Below, piece after piece: positions 1 through 10,813 of a stretch of DNA of 64,000 nt. Below the pieces are notes generated by a model. That model was not told the DNA's origin. It saw nothing but the letters and a program-made list of their open reading frames with translations, and made no database searches. The stretch is from contig NC_083098.1 of assembly GCF_949774975.1 (NCBI RefSeq), positions 116,159,922 to 116,223,921 of the forward strand. Reading direction: 5' to 3'. The position numbers and the translations under genes are program-made. Each line of letters opens with the position of its first letter. Positions within the stretch are counted from its first letter, which is position 1. This stretch comes from Lagenorhynchus albirostris. Taxonomy: Eukaryota; Chordata; Mammalia; Artiodactyla; Delphinidae.

Positions 1-7
1 GAAGCAG

Positions 8-172
8 GTAGTGTTATTATCCTCAGGTTAAGAAGAAGAAACTGAGACACAGAAGGTTTAAGTAATCTGTCCATGTGCACTGCTAGGAAGAAGTGAGTAT
101 CACTTGGATTTGAACCCAAGTATCCTGGCTCCAAAGTTTATGCCCTTCAACACTATGGGCTATCTCCCTTCT
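8..172 (+). repeat. MIR SINE fragment
   Basis: The stretch reads like the MIR core and 3' part: 'gttattatcctcagg', then 'gaaactgagacacagaagg', 'tttgaacccaag' and a closing 'cactatgggctat'. This order is typical of ancient mammalian MIR elements. It is diverged and has no visible target-site duplication, as expected for its age. No function is implied. Confidence 0.75.
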
Positions 173-177
173 AGACA

Positions 178-330
178 CCTTAATGAGTGTCTACTACCTG
201 CACAGTATTGTGCCACTAGACAAGGGGATACTAAGATCAGATAGAAATAGACCTTGCCATTAAGATGTTTCGTATGGGGAGAAAAGACTTGAATATAATA
301 AGCAAAACACACTGCAGAAATTCATGAATA
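178..330 (+). repeat. L2 LINE 3'-end fragment (probable)
   Basis: The text 'gagtgtctactacctgcac' followed by 'ggggatactaagatcagat' resembles the L2 3' end (the 'gtgcctactatgtgcc ... gatacaaagatgaat' pattern). It is strongly diverged and its boundaries are approximate. Confidence 0.45.
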
Positions 331-1839
331 ACTTTTAACATAATAATAAGGATCAGAACAAAGTTCTGCAGAACTTTTCTCACTCTCACGGTAAATAGGA
401 ACTGGAGTTTGGTGAAGGTTTGTGACATACACACTAAATAACATACCCAAACCCTAAGCTTCCTTCAAGGCCACAACAAGACTTTCTCTTCTGAAAAGCT
501 ACTGGCGACTAACCCCACTCCCACCACAGACTTTCCATTATTCTGAATTTGAATAACGTTATTCTGAATTCATAACTTGAGACACCCAGCCCACCACTAA
601 TCTAATCAAATATTGCCTTAGAATTATATTTTAGATGGTTAATACATGGACGTTATATCACCCTAAAAACCATAAACATTACAGAAGCAATGACTATAAA
701 ACCACCTCTTAAAGTTCTTACAGTTCTCAGTACAGTACAGAGCAGACATATGTACCCAGTGAATAAATGATGAATGACTGAACAAAAAATGAATAGATGG
801 ATGATGGATTTGTAAGTAAATGACATGGAACTTTAGAAGCAAGTGAGAGAGAGAGCCTGTGATAAAAAGCTTTGGGCATTATTAAAATGTTTAATCAGAT
901 AGATTTGGTGGCCCCAAATAAAGACCAGGAGCACAGGCAATTAGCACAGTCTTGGCAGCAGGAAAAAAAAGAACAAAACAAAACCCCACTTCATTCTCCC
1001 ACCCCCATGCCCTTACACACTTGCATACTTGGAAGCAAGAGTCAATTTACTGGCACCCAATGCAAGTCCTTCCTGGAAGTGATTACAGTCACAAATCTAC
1101 TTTTAGTCAAAGGTGTTAAAAAACAAGAGGGAGACCATCCAATTCTTACTTTCCCTTTGTGATGAACTGTTAAAAAGTGATACAATTGGATAGAAAAGGA
1201 GTGAGAAGGGAAAGAGACACAAGAATAGACTACAGGAGACCAAATAAAACGTTCCAAGTGGCAAGCGTTGCAAAATAACACTTCATCATTCCCAAATTCC
1301 TCCTGGGCATTGACTAACTGGAGTGTCGTCATTACCTGGTGAGAGGTCAGCTTTGAAGAGCTCAGAGTATTCCTTTCAAGTCTTTGGACCTAGTCTCAAG
1401 TTCAAGGATGCACAAGTGAAGCCTGCAACCATTATGATATTATGTTTACCAGGTTCTACTAAAGCTATCCTGATGAAAATATCAGCTGACTTTGAATGTA
1501 TACTAGGTCTCAGTAAGCATGTCTGGGAAATTCAGAAGAAAGACACCATTGGCCAAAAGCAACTACACAAAAGACAGAAATTGGAGGCTTCTGAACTGTG
1601 CATTCTTTGAAGCCCATTCTGAAAGAAGGAAGTCAAGTGCATCCCTATCTACTCTTACCAATATCCACTCAACTATGTAAAGTTGCGATAAAAATCTAAG
1701 TATTTTGTGGAGAATAAACACCTCTCCACTGTGAATGCTACTAAGACTAGAGTCTTTAGTTAAGCAGACAACTAAGCCCTCTCATTCTCAGACTCTTCAT
1801 CATTCTTATCTATGCAGAACAGACCCCCTGGAACTTCCC
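331..1839. other. No gene recognised; unassigned non-coding DNA
   Basis: Open frames here are short (under 100 codons), overlap on opposite strands and show no recognisable domain. A short L2-like tail may lie near 715-800 ('gaataaatgatgaatgactg'). I see no RNA gene, exon with splice signals, or young repeat. Confidence 0.5.
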
Positions 1840-2800
1840 ACTTTTCTCCTAGGTTTATCTGCCTCATCTCATCCTTTGAACCTCCCAGGAGCATCTTTGT
1901 AGCAGAAACTCCCAGTCAGTTTATAGACTATCTTTCCCCGACCTGACACCTAAGCCCCAAGCATCTATACTTAATCACCTATTACACATCCATTTTGTTT
2001 TCCATTTGGATCTCAAACCTAACATAAATGAAAAAGAAATCTTGACTCTCACTGGCTCCTGAAAACTCATTTCTTTACAAACTTCTCCAGCTCAGTACAT
2101 GGCAACAATGTTCACCAATTTGATCAAGGCAGAACGCCTATGAGCTGTTCTTAATTCCTCTTTCTCTCCCTTCTCTCACATTCTACTTGCCAGTTCTGTT
2201 GAAATTTTCATCTTTTCTCCATCTGCCTGGCTTCAACCCTAGTCTAAGCCACTATTATCTCTGACTTGCACTACCACAAAAAATTCCTAACTCATCTCCC
2301 AGCTAATGTCATGTTGTAGAGTAAATAAGAACCATTAGCTTGGTGGCCAAAATAAAGCACTTATTTATTATTGTCTTATAAAATCATTGTATATAATAAT
2401 AATGTGATCAACCTCCAGGTGGAGAAAACAATAATTATGTGAAGATGATCATAATTATAATAAATGCTCTAAGTTTTACAATGATTTCATTATCCAAGTG
2501 AAAATTCACAGAGTTAGTGGTTAAAAACTGAACACTTACCCTGCCAACACCGAGTAGCCACCATCACCTGCCATCTGAACTGCAAGTAGCCTCCTAACTG
2601 GTCTCCTCAATTCCACTTTTGCCTCCACTAAGCTCTGTTGTTCACAAAGCTATTAAAGTGAACTTTTAAAGACACAGATCTGAATACATGACTCCCGCAT
2701 TTAAAATCCATTGTGGCAGAGATCTTCCTATTCTCTCCATCTTCTTTAAAATAATAGTCCCCACCATCACAAGTTTTAGGGAGTACAAGGTTGCTCAGCA
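1840..2800 (+). repeat. L2 LINE fragment, interrupted
   Basis: Two blocks (about 1840-2320 and 2530-2800) read in order like the 3' half of L2: 'ggatctcaaacctaacata', 'ctaagccactattatctct', then 'agcctcctaactggtctcc' and 'acatgactcccgcattt'. The AT-rich stretch between them (about 2320-2530) does not fit L2. It may be a later insertion or a very diverged segment. No intact reverse transcriptase frame remains. Confidence 0.6.
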
Positions 2801-3640
2801 GGAGAATTGATCTCTCTGCTTCCTTTTGGCACAAAGGAGGTGAGTCCGTGTGATGATGTCTGGGCTAAGAGAAGTCAACAGAATTGAAATGGATGCAACC
2901 TCCAAGGGATTCCTAAAAGGCAAAGCCACTTATCCTGCATTCCCTCTTTCCTCCTTCCTGTGGGTAGGAATACAGATAGGATGGTGAGAATCTACCTGTA
3001 TTATTCTCTGCTGAAAAATACTTTATGACACACAGTAGTCACTCAAGTATTTAAATCAATGAAAGACAGAGGAACACAGTGTAAGACAGCTATACATTCT
3101 CCTGCACAGATAGTTATTAGATATCTGGTAGTAAATAATATAGTATTACCACTAAGAAGAGATCTACAAAACTTATGAGAAAGAAAAAAGGCCATGTATT
3201 CATATTTAATGCCGAAGAGTCATAACTGATATTCTAATAATTACGGAAGTTATGAAAAGAAATAGCCAGGCACTTTATGTCAGTGACCCATGTCTAGAAG
3301 TCACACAGAGATATGATCTGTGCTCAAGGTCAAGAATAAAGCACTCTAGAGTCAGGAAGCTGGTATCAAAACCCAACAAAATCAAAACAGGAGGAAAGAT
3401 TAAAGCAACAACATTTTTTCAGGACATTATATATTCTTGGGCTCAAGTTGTTCAGAGTAACAAAGTTAAGATAGAGAATTTTATTTTGCTTAAATCTTTT
3501 TAAGATAAAGGGGCATGTATTATCTCACCTAACTACAATGTTAGGAGAAAATTCTCAGACTTCAGGCAGAGCTGGACCCAAATGTTAAGAGGATGTCATT
3601 GAGAATCCATTGTCTCTCTCTCTCTCTCTTTTTCTTTTTA
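2801..3640. other. No gene recognised; unassigned, with a short (TC)n run
   Basis: No supported coding sequence or clear repeat is visible. A short TC microsatellite lies at about 3612-3629. The longest frame (3252-3503) has no recognisable motif. Confidence 0.45.
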
Positions 3641-4560
3641 CTTTTGAACTCAATTTAGACTTATAGAAGACTTAGTAATTCAGGCTTACAGAGAGTTCCT
3701 GTATACCCTTTCCTTACTCAGCTGCCCTTTTGTTAATATCTTACATAACCATAGTACAATTACCAAAGCTAATAAATCAACCTTGGTACAGGTTTGTTGA
3801 CTAAATTATAGACCTTATTAAAATTTCACTAGTTTTGGGCTTCCCTGGTGGCGCAGTGGTTGAGAGTCCACCTGCTGATGCTAGGGGACGCGGGTTCATG
3901 CCCCGGTCCGGGAGGATCCCACGTGCCGCGGAGCAGCTGGGCCCGTGAGCCGTGGCCGCTGGGCCTGCGCGTTCGGAGCCTGTGCTCCGCAGCCGGAGAG
4001 GCCGCAACAGTGAGAGGCCCGCGTGCCACAAAAAAAAAAAAGAAAAAATTCACCAGTTTTTTTCACTGACATTTTTTCCTGTTCCAGTATCCTACCAGGA
4101 TTCCACCTTGCATTTAGTTGTTATACCTCCCCAGTCTCCTCTGATGCATAATAGCTCCTCAGTTTTCCATGTCTCTCATGATGTTGACATTTTCGAAGAT
4201 TATTGGCCAGTTATTTGGTAGAATGTCTCTCAGTTTGGGTTCCTCTGAATTTTTTCTCTTGATTGGAATAAGGTTCTGTATTTTTGGCAAGAATATCACA
4301 GAAACTATGCTATTGCCTTCTCAAGGAATCTTATCAAAGGATTAACAGTGTAATAATGTTTCATTACTGGTGATGTTAATCTTGATCAATTGGGTAAGTG
4401 GTGTCTACTGGGTTTCTCCACCTTGAAGTTGCTATCTTTCCCTTTGGAGGTAAAAAATACTTTGGAGGAGATCATTTAGTCTATGCAAGTTCTGTGTCTC
4501 CCACAAATTTTGGGCATTAATTTTATTGAGATTCAAAATTTCAAGTAGAAAACAAATCCT
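3641..4560 (-). repeat. Old L1M LINE 3' region, split by a SINE
   Basis: The sequence before and after the SINE at 3837-4045 is one continuous old repeat. It runs from 'gttaatatcttacataacc' through 'accttattaaaatttcac' to 'gatgttaatcttgatcaat'. I recognise it as the reverse strand of an L1M/L1ME-type 3' region. It predates the cetacean SINE inserted in it. Confidence 0.6.
3837..4045 (+). mobile_element. CHR-2-type tRNA-derived SINE
   Basis: The element starts 'gggcttccctggtggcgcag' and ends in a short A-rich tail. It is flanked by imperfect target-site duplications: 3822-3836 'aatttcactagtttt' and 4046-4060 'aaattcaccagtttt'. The tRNA-related head holds B-box-like 'gggttcatgcccc'. This family is characteristic of cetaceans and their close relatives and is copied in trans by L1. 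Open frames across it on both strands are by-products of its GC-rich sequence. Confidence 0.9.
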
Positions 4561-4675
4561 CTTTTACTAGTATACATGAAAAACTCACAACTAAAAAAAA
4601 AAGGACAAACAACGAACTGGAAAAAAAATCACAATCTAAAACTTACTGAAAAAGATGTGTATTAAGAAAACCATA

Positions 4676-5300
4676 TTAGTGTCCTGATTTTCTCCTACTG
4701 CTGTAGCCTGAAACATGGCGACTCCTGGCCCTGTCACTCCAGAGGCACCCTTTAAACCATCGCAGCCCCCAGTCATTGAGGGCTTTCGCCCCAGTGTACA
4801 CAGCACTTCAGAAAGCTTCAAGGAAAAGTTTCTTCGCAAGACCCGCGAGAACCCAATGGAACCCACAGGCTGCCTGGGCACAGCAGCTGCCCTTACCTAC
4901 GGCCTCTACTGCTTCCACCAGGGTCAGAACCAGCACTCCCAGCTCATGATGCCCACCCGAATTGCCCCCAGGGCTTCATGGTCATAGCCATCTTGGCGGG
5001 TCTGGCTGCATCCACACTGAAATCTCGACCCTGAGTCGGTGGCCTGGCCTTTGAAAGCTCCGCGGAGATCGTTCCCAGTTACAGGAGCAACCGCCGGTCC
5101 TGCCACTGGCATTATTCCCTCATCACCCCTGACAAGACCCTGTATCAGTGGTGTCAGAAGTAGCCAATTGTGTAACCGACAGATTTTTTCAGGAATCTCA
5201 GGTTCGGTTCAGTTTGAGCGTTGCATACTTCTAGTTGTGCTGCACCTTCTCCACTCCCTACTTAATAAACTCTGATCCACTTGTAAAAAAAAAAAAAAGG
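4676..5300 (+). pseudogene. HIGD2A: Processed pseudogene of HIGD2A (HIG1 domain family member 2A)
   Basis: The parent gene encodes a small inner mitochondrial membrane protein that helps assemble cytochrome c oxidase and respiratory supercomplexes. Here an intronless copy starts at ATG 4715 (MATPGPVTPEAPFKPSQPP) and retains the 'ESFKEKFLRKTRENP' and 'TAAALTYGLY' segments of the HIG1 family. The mRNA structure is kept: a short 5'UTR from 4676, AATAAA at 5264-5269, and a poly-A run from about 5285. Twelve-base target-site duplications 'aagaaaaccata' flank it at 4664-4675 and 5310-5321, which shows L1-driven retrotransposition. A one-base loss near 4965-4972 shifts the frame, so translation stops at about 4987 and the normal C-terminus, still visible up to a TGA at 5032-5034, is lost. 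The second transmembrane region is therefore not encoded in frame. The copy is very probably non-functional. Confidence 0.88.
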
Positions 5301-5396
5301 AAAGAAAGAAAGAAAACCATAGACCATAGTATACTACAGTAACATTTAAAAATTATAATAGTGTCTAACTATTGTTTTTGCTTCAAATGCTGTATA

Positions 5397-5600
5397 TCAG
5401 TGGTTCTTACACTTTTCTAGGCCATGGAACCTCTGGAGAATCTGATGAAAGATGAGAGCTCACTCTATCCCTTAAAAAATGAAAATAGGCACGTGTTGAC
5501 AATTTTGGGAATTCATAAACCACCAAACCTCATCCTTAGATTGCTGAGGGGTCTTCAGGCTAAGCACCTCTTTCTTAATACCAAAGAGCAACTGTAACTC
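5397..5600 (+). repeat. hAT-type MER DNA transposon relic (probable)
   Basis: It begins 'cagtggttcttacactttt' and continues 'ggccatggaacctctggag' and 'aatctgatgaaagatgag'. This is the look of a non-autonomous hAT (Charlie-like) MER element starting with its inverted terminal repeat. The 3' end is not certain and no 8-bp duplication was established. Confidence 0.5.
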
Positions 5601-5675
5601 AATTTGCTTTTCATAGGTCCACCTATATGCCCTTCCTTGATGATGTCCTTTCCTCAGTTTATTATGGTAGAAAAA

Positions 5676-5745
5676 GTGAAAAGAGGGAAGGAGGAAAGGA
5701 GGGAAGGAGAGAAGGAAGAAAGGAAGGAAGGAAGGAAGGAAGGGC
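5676..5745 (+). repeat. GGAA/GAAGG microsatellite
   Basis: An imperfect purine-rich tandem array of GGAA/AGGA units. It gives spurious Lys/Gly/Arg-rich frames on one strand and Phe/Leu/Pro-rich frames on the other. Confidence 0.9.
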
Positions 5746-7890
5746 AGATGGGGGCCAGGTTGGAGAGAGGAAGAGAGAGGTAGAAAGAAATAATCATAAT
5801 ATCCCATGTTCCCATTACTTCTCTTGCCCAGAATAGAAAAAAATAGTCTTAAAAAATGACCAATTCTTCTTATTTTTTTCCTAAACTGCTTTTTAAGTTG
5901 GATCTTGAGGTGTGTTAGAAACTATTCATTTTACCCCATTCAGCTTTTCTTTCCTCCCTTATCCCATCCACCCAATACCCCCCCATACTTTTTCCTTTCT
6001 GAGTACATTGCTCCCTCAAAGATTTTATGTTTCTTTCAAATATATGTTCACAGGAATTGTGTACTACAACAAGAATTATATTCTTCCAAGTAAAAAACAG
6101 AAGGAAGCTAAGAAGTTCTGACATCTACTTTTAAAGACAAATTTTCACCAGGATCCTAGGGTCACTTTGTCCACTTTTTAAAGGAAGGCCTAAAAATATC
6201 TGAGGGTCTTTTTTCTTCTTTAAAACTGTTTCTCTTCTGAAGCAGTTGACACCATTCCATGAAATTTTTGCAGCAAATGTGCACTAAGTGCACTCAATGT
6301 CATGAAACTCCTTTCTGTTTTCTGGTATGTTGGGATGTTGACTCAAATGCATTTCATTTGAAAATTAAAAGCAAATTTCATAAGCTATTTGCTTTGCACG
6401 GAGAAATTTGGGTCAGTCAGTGAGAAAGACAATGGGCTTTTTTCATGGACCTGTTTTGAGGTAAGAACCGTGCCTTTCCTAGAAGGACTCTTGCCCCTCC
6501 CACCTGAGGGAGCTCTGGGTGTTCTTCACCACAACTATTTCTTCATCCTAAGAATCTTTGGGCCTAATCGTTGTTCCAGAAAATTTTGAGTCAAGTCTGC
6601 TGCATTAGCCTTTTACATAATACAATTTGGAAAAACTCTTTTCAGCATACCTAATTCAAATGAGTCCATCTGTGAAACCCAAAATATGAGATTTTCATAA
6701 AATGCAGATGCAATAACAGACTCAAAGCACAAAAGACCACATTTATACAATCCATTAGGCAATAGTCAAAGCTTTCCTTCTCTAAAGAGAAAAAGGAAAA
6801 TTGTATCATCTTCTAGCCAATACAATAAGTCCTACTAGTTTAAGCTTTGATGTTGCCACATCAAGAATTCTTTCTCTAGTATGTTCAAAATCCTGAAGAA
6901 CATTCTGATAATAAGAGTTGTCTTTATGACCCCCTTTGATTTCTTTCATTAATACTAAAGAAATAAAGAAGAGACCTTTGGAGACCTAAGCTCCCCATTT
7001 ATCCATGGAACATTCCAACTCGCTGAATTTCTTTATGAGAAACACAAAAACAAATCTTCACCAAGCAATTTAGCACAAAAAAATCTTCTCAAAAAGAAAA
7101 TCTAATATCTGAGTGCGTGATAACAGAAGGTTGGACATACACAGCTAGATAACGCAGAGCCTGTTTCTTTACTCAGTAATGGTGCTGTTAATTTAAATTA
7201 TATGACGGTTATGGTCCATGAATTAGACGTGCTTTTGCTATTTGCTTGCTGAGGGGGTTTTTCGGTATCCTGAAAAAGTGATCACTCTTGAGAATAAACA
7301 AGAAAAAAAATGGATTCCAATACTCCCCTCCCCACTTCAAAATCACATAGATTTTTCTTGACTCATAGTTGCATTTTTACTTTTCAACTTAAACAACTGT
7401 TTCTTCTTATCATGAAGGATGGAAATGTTAAAAATAAAGCTTCAGGTAATGGATGAAAGTATATGTGATTCACAGTGCTGGGAGTGAAAACACTGTATTA
7501 TAACACTGCATCAAAGGCAATAATTCTGAGATGGTTTGGTAACTTTTGGCTTTTGTGTTAAAAGTGACATCAGAAAGCACATCACATGCCTGAGTTTAGA
7601 GTTGGGTTTTAAGAGATTCTGCTCTCAAAGCACAAGAAAAAAGAAAAACTATTAAATTCCAGTGAATTGATGATTCTATGGCCTAGTTTCTTGGGACTGG
7701 GGAGAGAGATTAAAAATGGGAAGATTCTTAAGAGGCCCATTGCAATTCACCAGGAATTTTCCAAACACAAGCTCTCCACCTATGTGTATATAGAAAGATA
7801 AGTTTTAGAGGTTCTGGGATTGCTCAGATTGTCACTGTCATTTTAACTAATGAAGTCAGGGTACTATAAGAAGAGGACTGAAAGAGGAGT
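5746..7890. other. No gene recognised; low-repeat non-coding DNA
   Basis: About 2.1 kb without a recognisable mobile element, RNA gene or convincing coding frame. All frames are under 80 codons and lack familiar domains. The region is AT-rich and looks older and less disturbed than its neighbours. Confidence 0.45.
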
Positions 7891-8025
7891 TACAAGATAT
7901 CTGTACTAATTTATTAACTGTGTGACCATGAAAACAGATCTTAGCTTCTTTGGATCTCTCTCTTTCTCCTTACTCTATAAAGTAAAGGAGTTGAACTAGA
8001 TGATTCCTCAGGGTCTTTTCTAATT
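7890..8025 (+). repeat. MIR SINE fragment (probable)
   Basis: The sequence 'ctgtgtgaccatgaaaac ... agcttctttggatctctc ... gagttgaactagatgattc' follows the MIR 3' pattern. It is diverged and its ends are approximate. Confidence 0.5.
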
Positions 8026-9009
8026 AATACTTGTTCGATAGCTATCACTGGTTCTAATGTATGAGAAGTTTAAAGAGGGCTCTACTTGTGATTTCACAGG
8101 TAAACCTTTAAAATGCATCACAAAGCTCCCATCAGTCCAATTATGCTTCATTCTAACGTCTCCTGCCATACTTTATCCATAGCTCATGCGGACATATTTA
8201 TAAACCATCCTACATTCAAACAAAGCAAAAGGAAAATCTCATCAGTTTCCTTACTTAATAGCTTAGCACAGAAGAACAGTAGTTGCCTCTCCCAGAGAAG
8301 AAAGTATGACCAGACAGACAAAAAGCCAGAAGCCTTTTGTTCCATGTGTCCACTCCTCATTGCCTTGGCAAGCTTTGAAAGCAGAACTTTGATATACTCT
8401 CTTAAAATGGCTGCTGAAATCAATTCTCCTGCTGGTCTCTGACCAGGCAGACAATAGACAATGTCATTTGAGCTTGCACAGTATAGACAGCATTTTGCTT
8501 GACCCTATGGACAGAGTCCAAACACATAAAATCTAGTGGATTCCTTCAAGGAGCATATTGTGCATTTAGAGCAACTGGGACATGAGGAGTAGCTTTTTTT
8601 CCATTCCTAGTGCTCTCTCAGATACACAACCATTGACATAGTTCTGCCAACTAATAGTGTAATTGGGCAATATAGACATATTTTAACACTACTACAATTT
8701 AAACTCTTACACTGGTCCAAAAATAAATAGGTTAATGAAACAAAATAGTTAGCCTGATTCAGTGTTTTATAACTGATAAAAGAGAGACATCAAAAACCAA
8801 GGGGGCAAAGATAACTTGCTTGACCAATAGGCAACTGGAGAGCTACTGGGAGGAAATCAGTGTGTGATCAAATTAGGTTTTTATCATACACTGCAATGTA
8901 CACAGTGTGTATACTCTATGTACACCCCATGTGGACTAAACATTTAACTGCAGAAGTTGTATGCAACAAAAATAAGTATTGCTGAATGTAATTTGATTTC
9001 TGCACAGGG
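8026..9009. other. No gene recognised
   Basis: The longest frame (8113-8442, 109 codons) is matched by equally long antisense frames and has no recognisable domain. I treat it as chance. No clear repeat was identified. Confidence 0.4.
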
Positions 9010-9885
9010 AAGGATCACTAAGCTTAAAAGCAATGGGAAAATTACAGTATAAAAGATAAATATATTTAATTACATAAACGTTTTAAATTTTGCATGTCAA
9101 TTAAACTGACCAAAATAAGAAGGCAAAAAACAAACTAGGAGATAATAGTCACAGAAAATATCAGAGTTAAAATATCATTCCCATATAAAGAGTCCACAGA
9201 TATTGTCACAACAAACAGCAACATCTCCATAAATAGAGAAACAACTATGAACTGATAATGCACACATACAAACAATACCTCTATAACTGTCAGATTAGCA
9301 GAATTCTTTCCAGTGATACCACTCAACTTTAGGGAAAATGTGAGGAAATCAGCACACAGCATACTCATAATCTGTTGTTTAGAACAGAAAAGGACATAAA
9401 ATTTCTACAAGTAAGTAGGCAATATATTTCAAAGGCCTTAAAAAGGCTCATACAATTTAACTTCTAGAAATTTAGCCTAAGGAAATAAACTGACATGTGT
9501 ACAACGTTTAAGCACACAGATAGATGCTTAATGCTGTGACAATTATAATGGCAAATAATTAATGAGTTAAGCAAGGAAACACCTTGAAAACCAAATAATA
9601 AACAATTAAATAAATTATGGTTTACTTTGTGATCATTGTTTTGAATAGTCTAGGAAAACTTCATGTTATAATATTAACTAGAAACTAAAATAGGGATTGT
9701 ATAGGATATAAACTCAACTATACAGTATTGTTTTATAAAGCATAAGGTAATCCTAGGTAAAACTATCCTAAAATGTTGACAGTGTCTGTCTTTGGTTGGT
9801 GGGACTATAAAGATATTTTATGTTTACTTTTAAAAATTTTTATATTTTCAAAAAGCATGCATTATTTTGGAATAAAACTTAACCC
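9010..9885 (+). repeat. Old L1M LINE 3' fragment
   Basis: The A-rich sense strand carries phrases typical of the end of a decayed L1M: 'tagaaatttagcctaagg', 'aattaaataaattatgg', 'tggttggtgggactataaag'. No coding frame is preserved. Confidence 0.5.
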
Positions 9886-10359
9886 AAAGTTAACTGGTGT
9901 TGTTTGGGCAGGGAATTAAGGCTCCCATGTACACAAAGAATAATCCAGAAGGGAGTAGGAGTGAGGCTCTGAGTTGGCACCAACTCCTGGCCTCACAGTC
10001 TTTTTCCCCTTAGGGGAAGAATGGCTGGAAGAAGGCCAGAGCAGAAGACCAGGGCAGAGCCTTCCTTGCCTGGACATTAGAACATTACTGCCTGTACATA
10101 ACAGGAACATTTACTAGACATTTATTTATCTCATGAGTTTAAATTGTGGGAAATGCACAAGAAAATGGAGGAGCTCCAGATATCCACAACATGAATGTGA
10201 ATATTTGAGGAGTTCAAAGCAGATGTTTCAGTAGAATATTTTATAAATAAAACATGCTGCTGGAGATTGCATTTGGTTGCATCCAAGTTGCCACATTACA
10301 CAGTCTCAGAAGCACAGGAAAAAAAGACCCATGAAGGATCTGATCTCTGCTCTCTTTTC
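9886..10359. other. No gene recognised
   Basis: A short interval between an old L1M relic and an L2 fragment. It contains only small frames without recognisable motifs. Confidence 0.4.
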
Positions 10360-10801
10360 CCCCATCTCCAACCACTCTGCCTTTGGCTGGCTATTTCTCA
10401 ACCCCTCTGGTCTCTATTTTTTTCTGTTGATCACTCCTCCTACCTCAGGACCTTCACACAGACTCTGTCCTCCACCTGGAATGTCCACACGCACAAATTC
10501 CCATTAATTCCTCTGAAAATTTCTAATCTCCCTTCAGAGAGCACTTCCATAGAGAAGCCATTCCTGAGCCTCCAGAGTGGACAGGTTAGGTCTGCTTAGT
10601 TACACAATGACATGGAATCTTGGTCCTTACCCATTTAGCACTGATTGTTTGGTAATTATATACTCATGGGGGATTTAATGAATGGGTCTCCACATCAATG
10701 ACACTACAAACTCAATGTAGGCAAAAAAATAAAGTCTCTTTTGCTCATCACAAAATGTCAGCACCTTGTACAGTACTGGCATATGGTAAAAACACTAATT
10801 C
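10360..10801 (+). repeat. L2 LINE 3'-end fragment, interrupted by nested L1s
   Basis: The text includes 'cctcaggaccttcacacag', 'cctggaatgtccacacgc' and a tail 'cagtactggcatatggta', matching the L2 3' region. The expected continuation (an 'aaatatttgatggatga' tail) appears about 7.3 kb downstream near 18138, after the nested L1 block. The L2 was therefore the oldest host of this insertion stack. Confidence 0.6.
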
Positions 10802-10813
10802 AAAAAGATACAT

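Noticed and set aside
3837..4045. Functional tRNA gene suggested by A/B-box-like promoter text
   Set aside because: The tRNA-like head belongs to a SINE with a tail and target-site duplications, and no full cloverleaf is kept.
3848..4069. Arg/Pro/Gly-rich small proteins near 3.8-4.2 kb (and at 18.9-19.2 and 44.6-44.9 kb)
   Set aside because: All lie across CHR-2 SINEs. The same peptides recur at each copy, so they are by-products of the SINE sequence.
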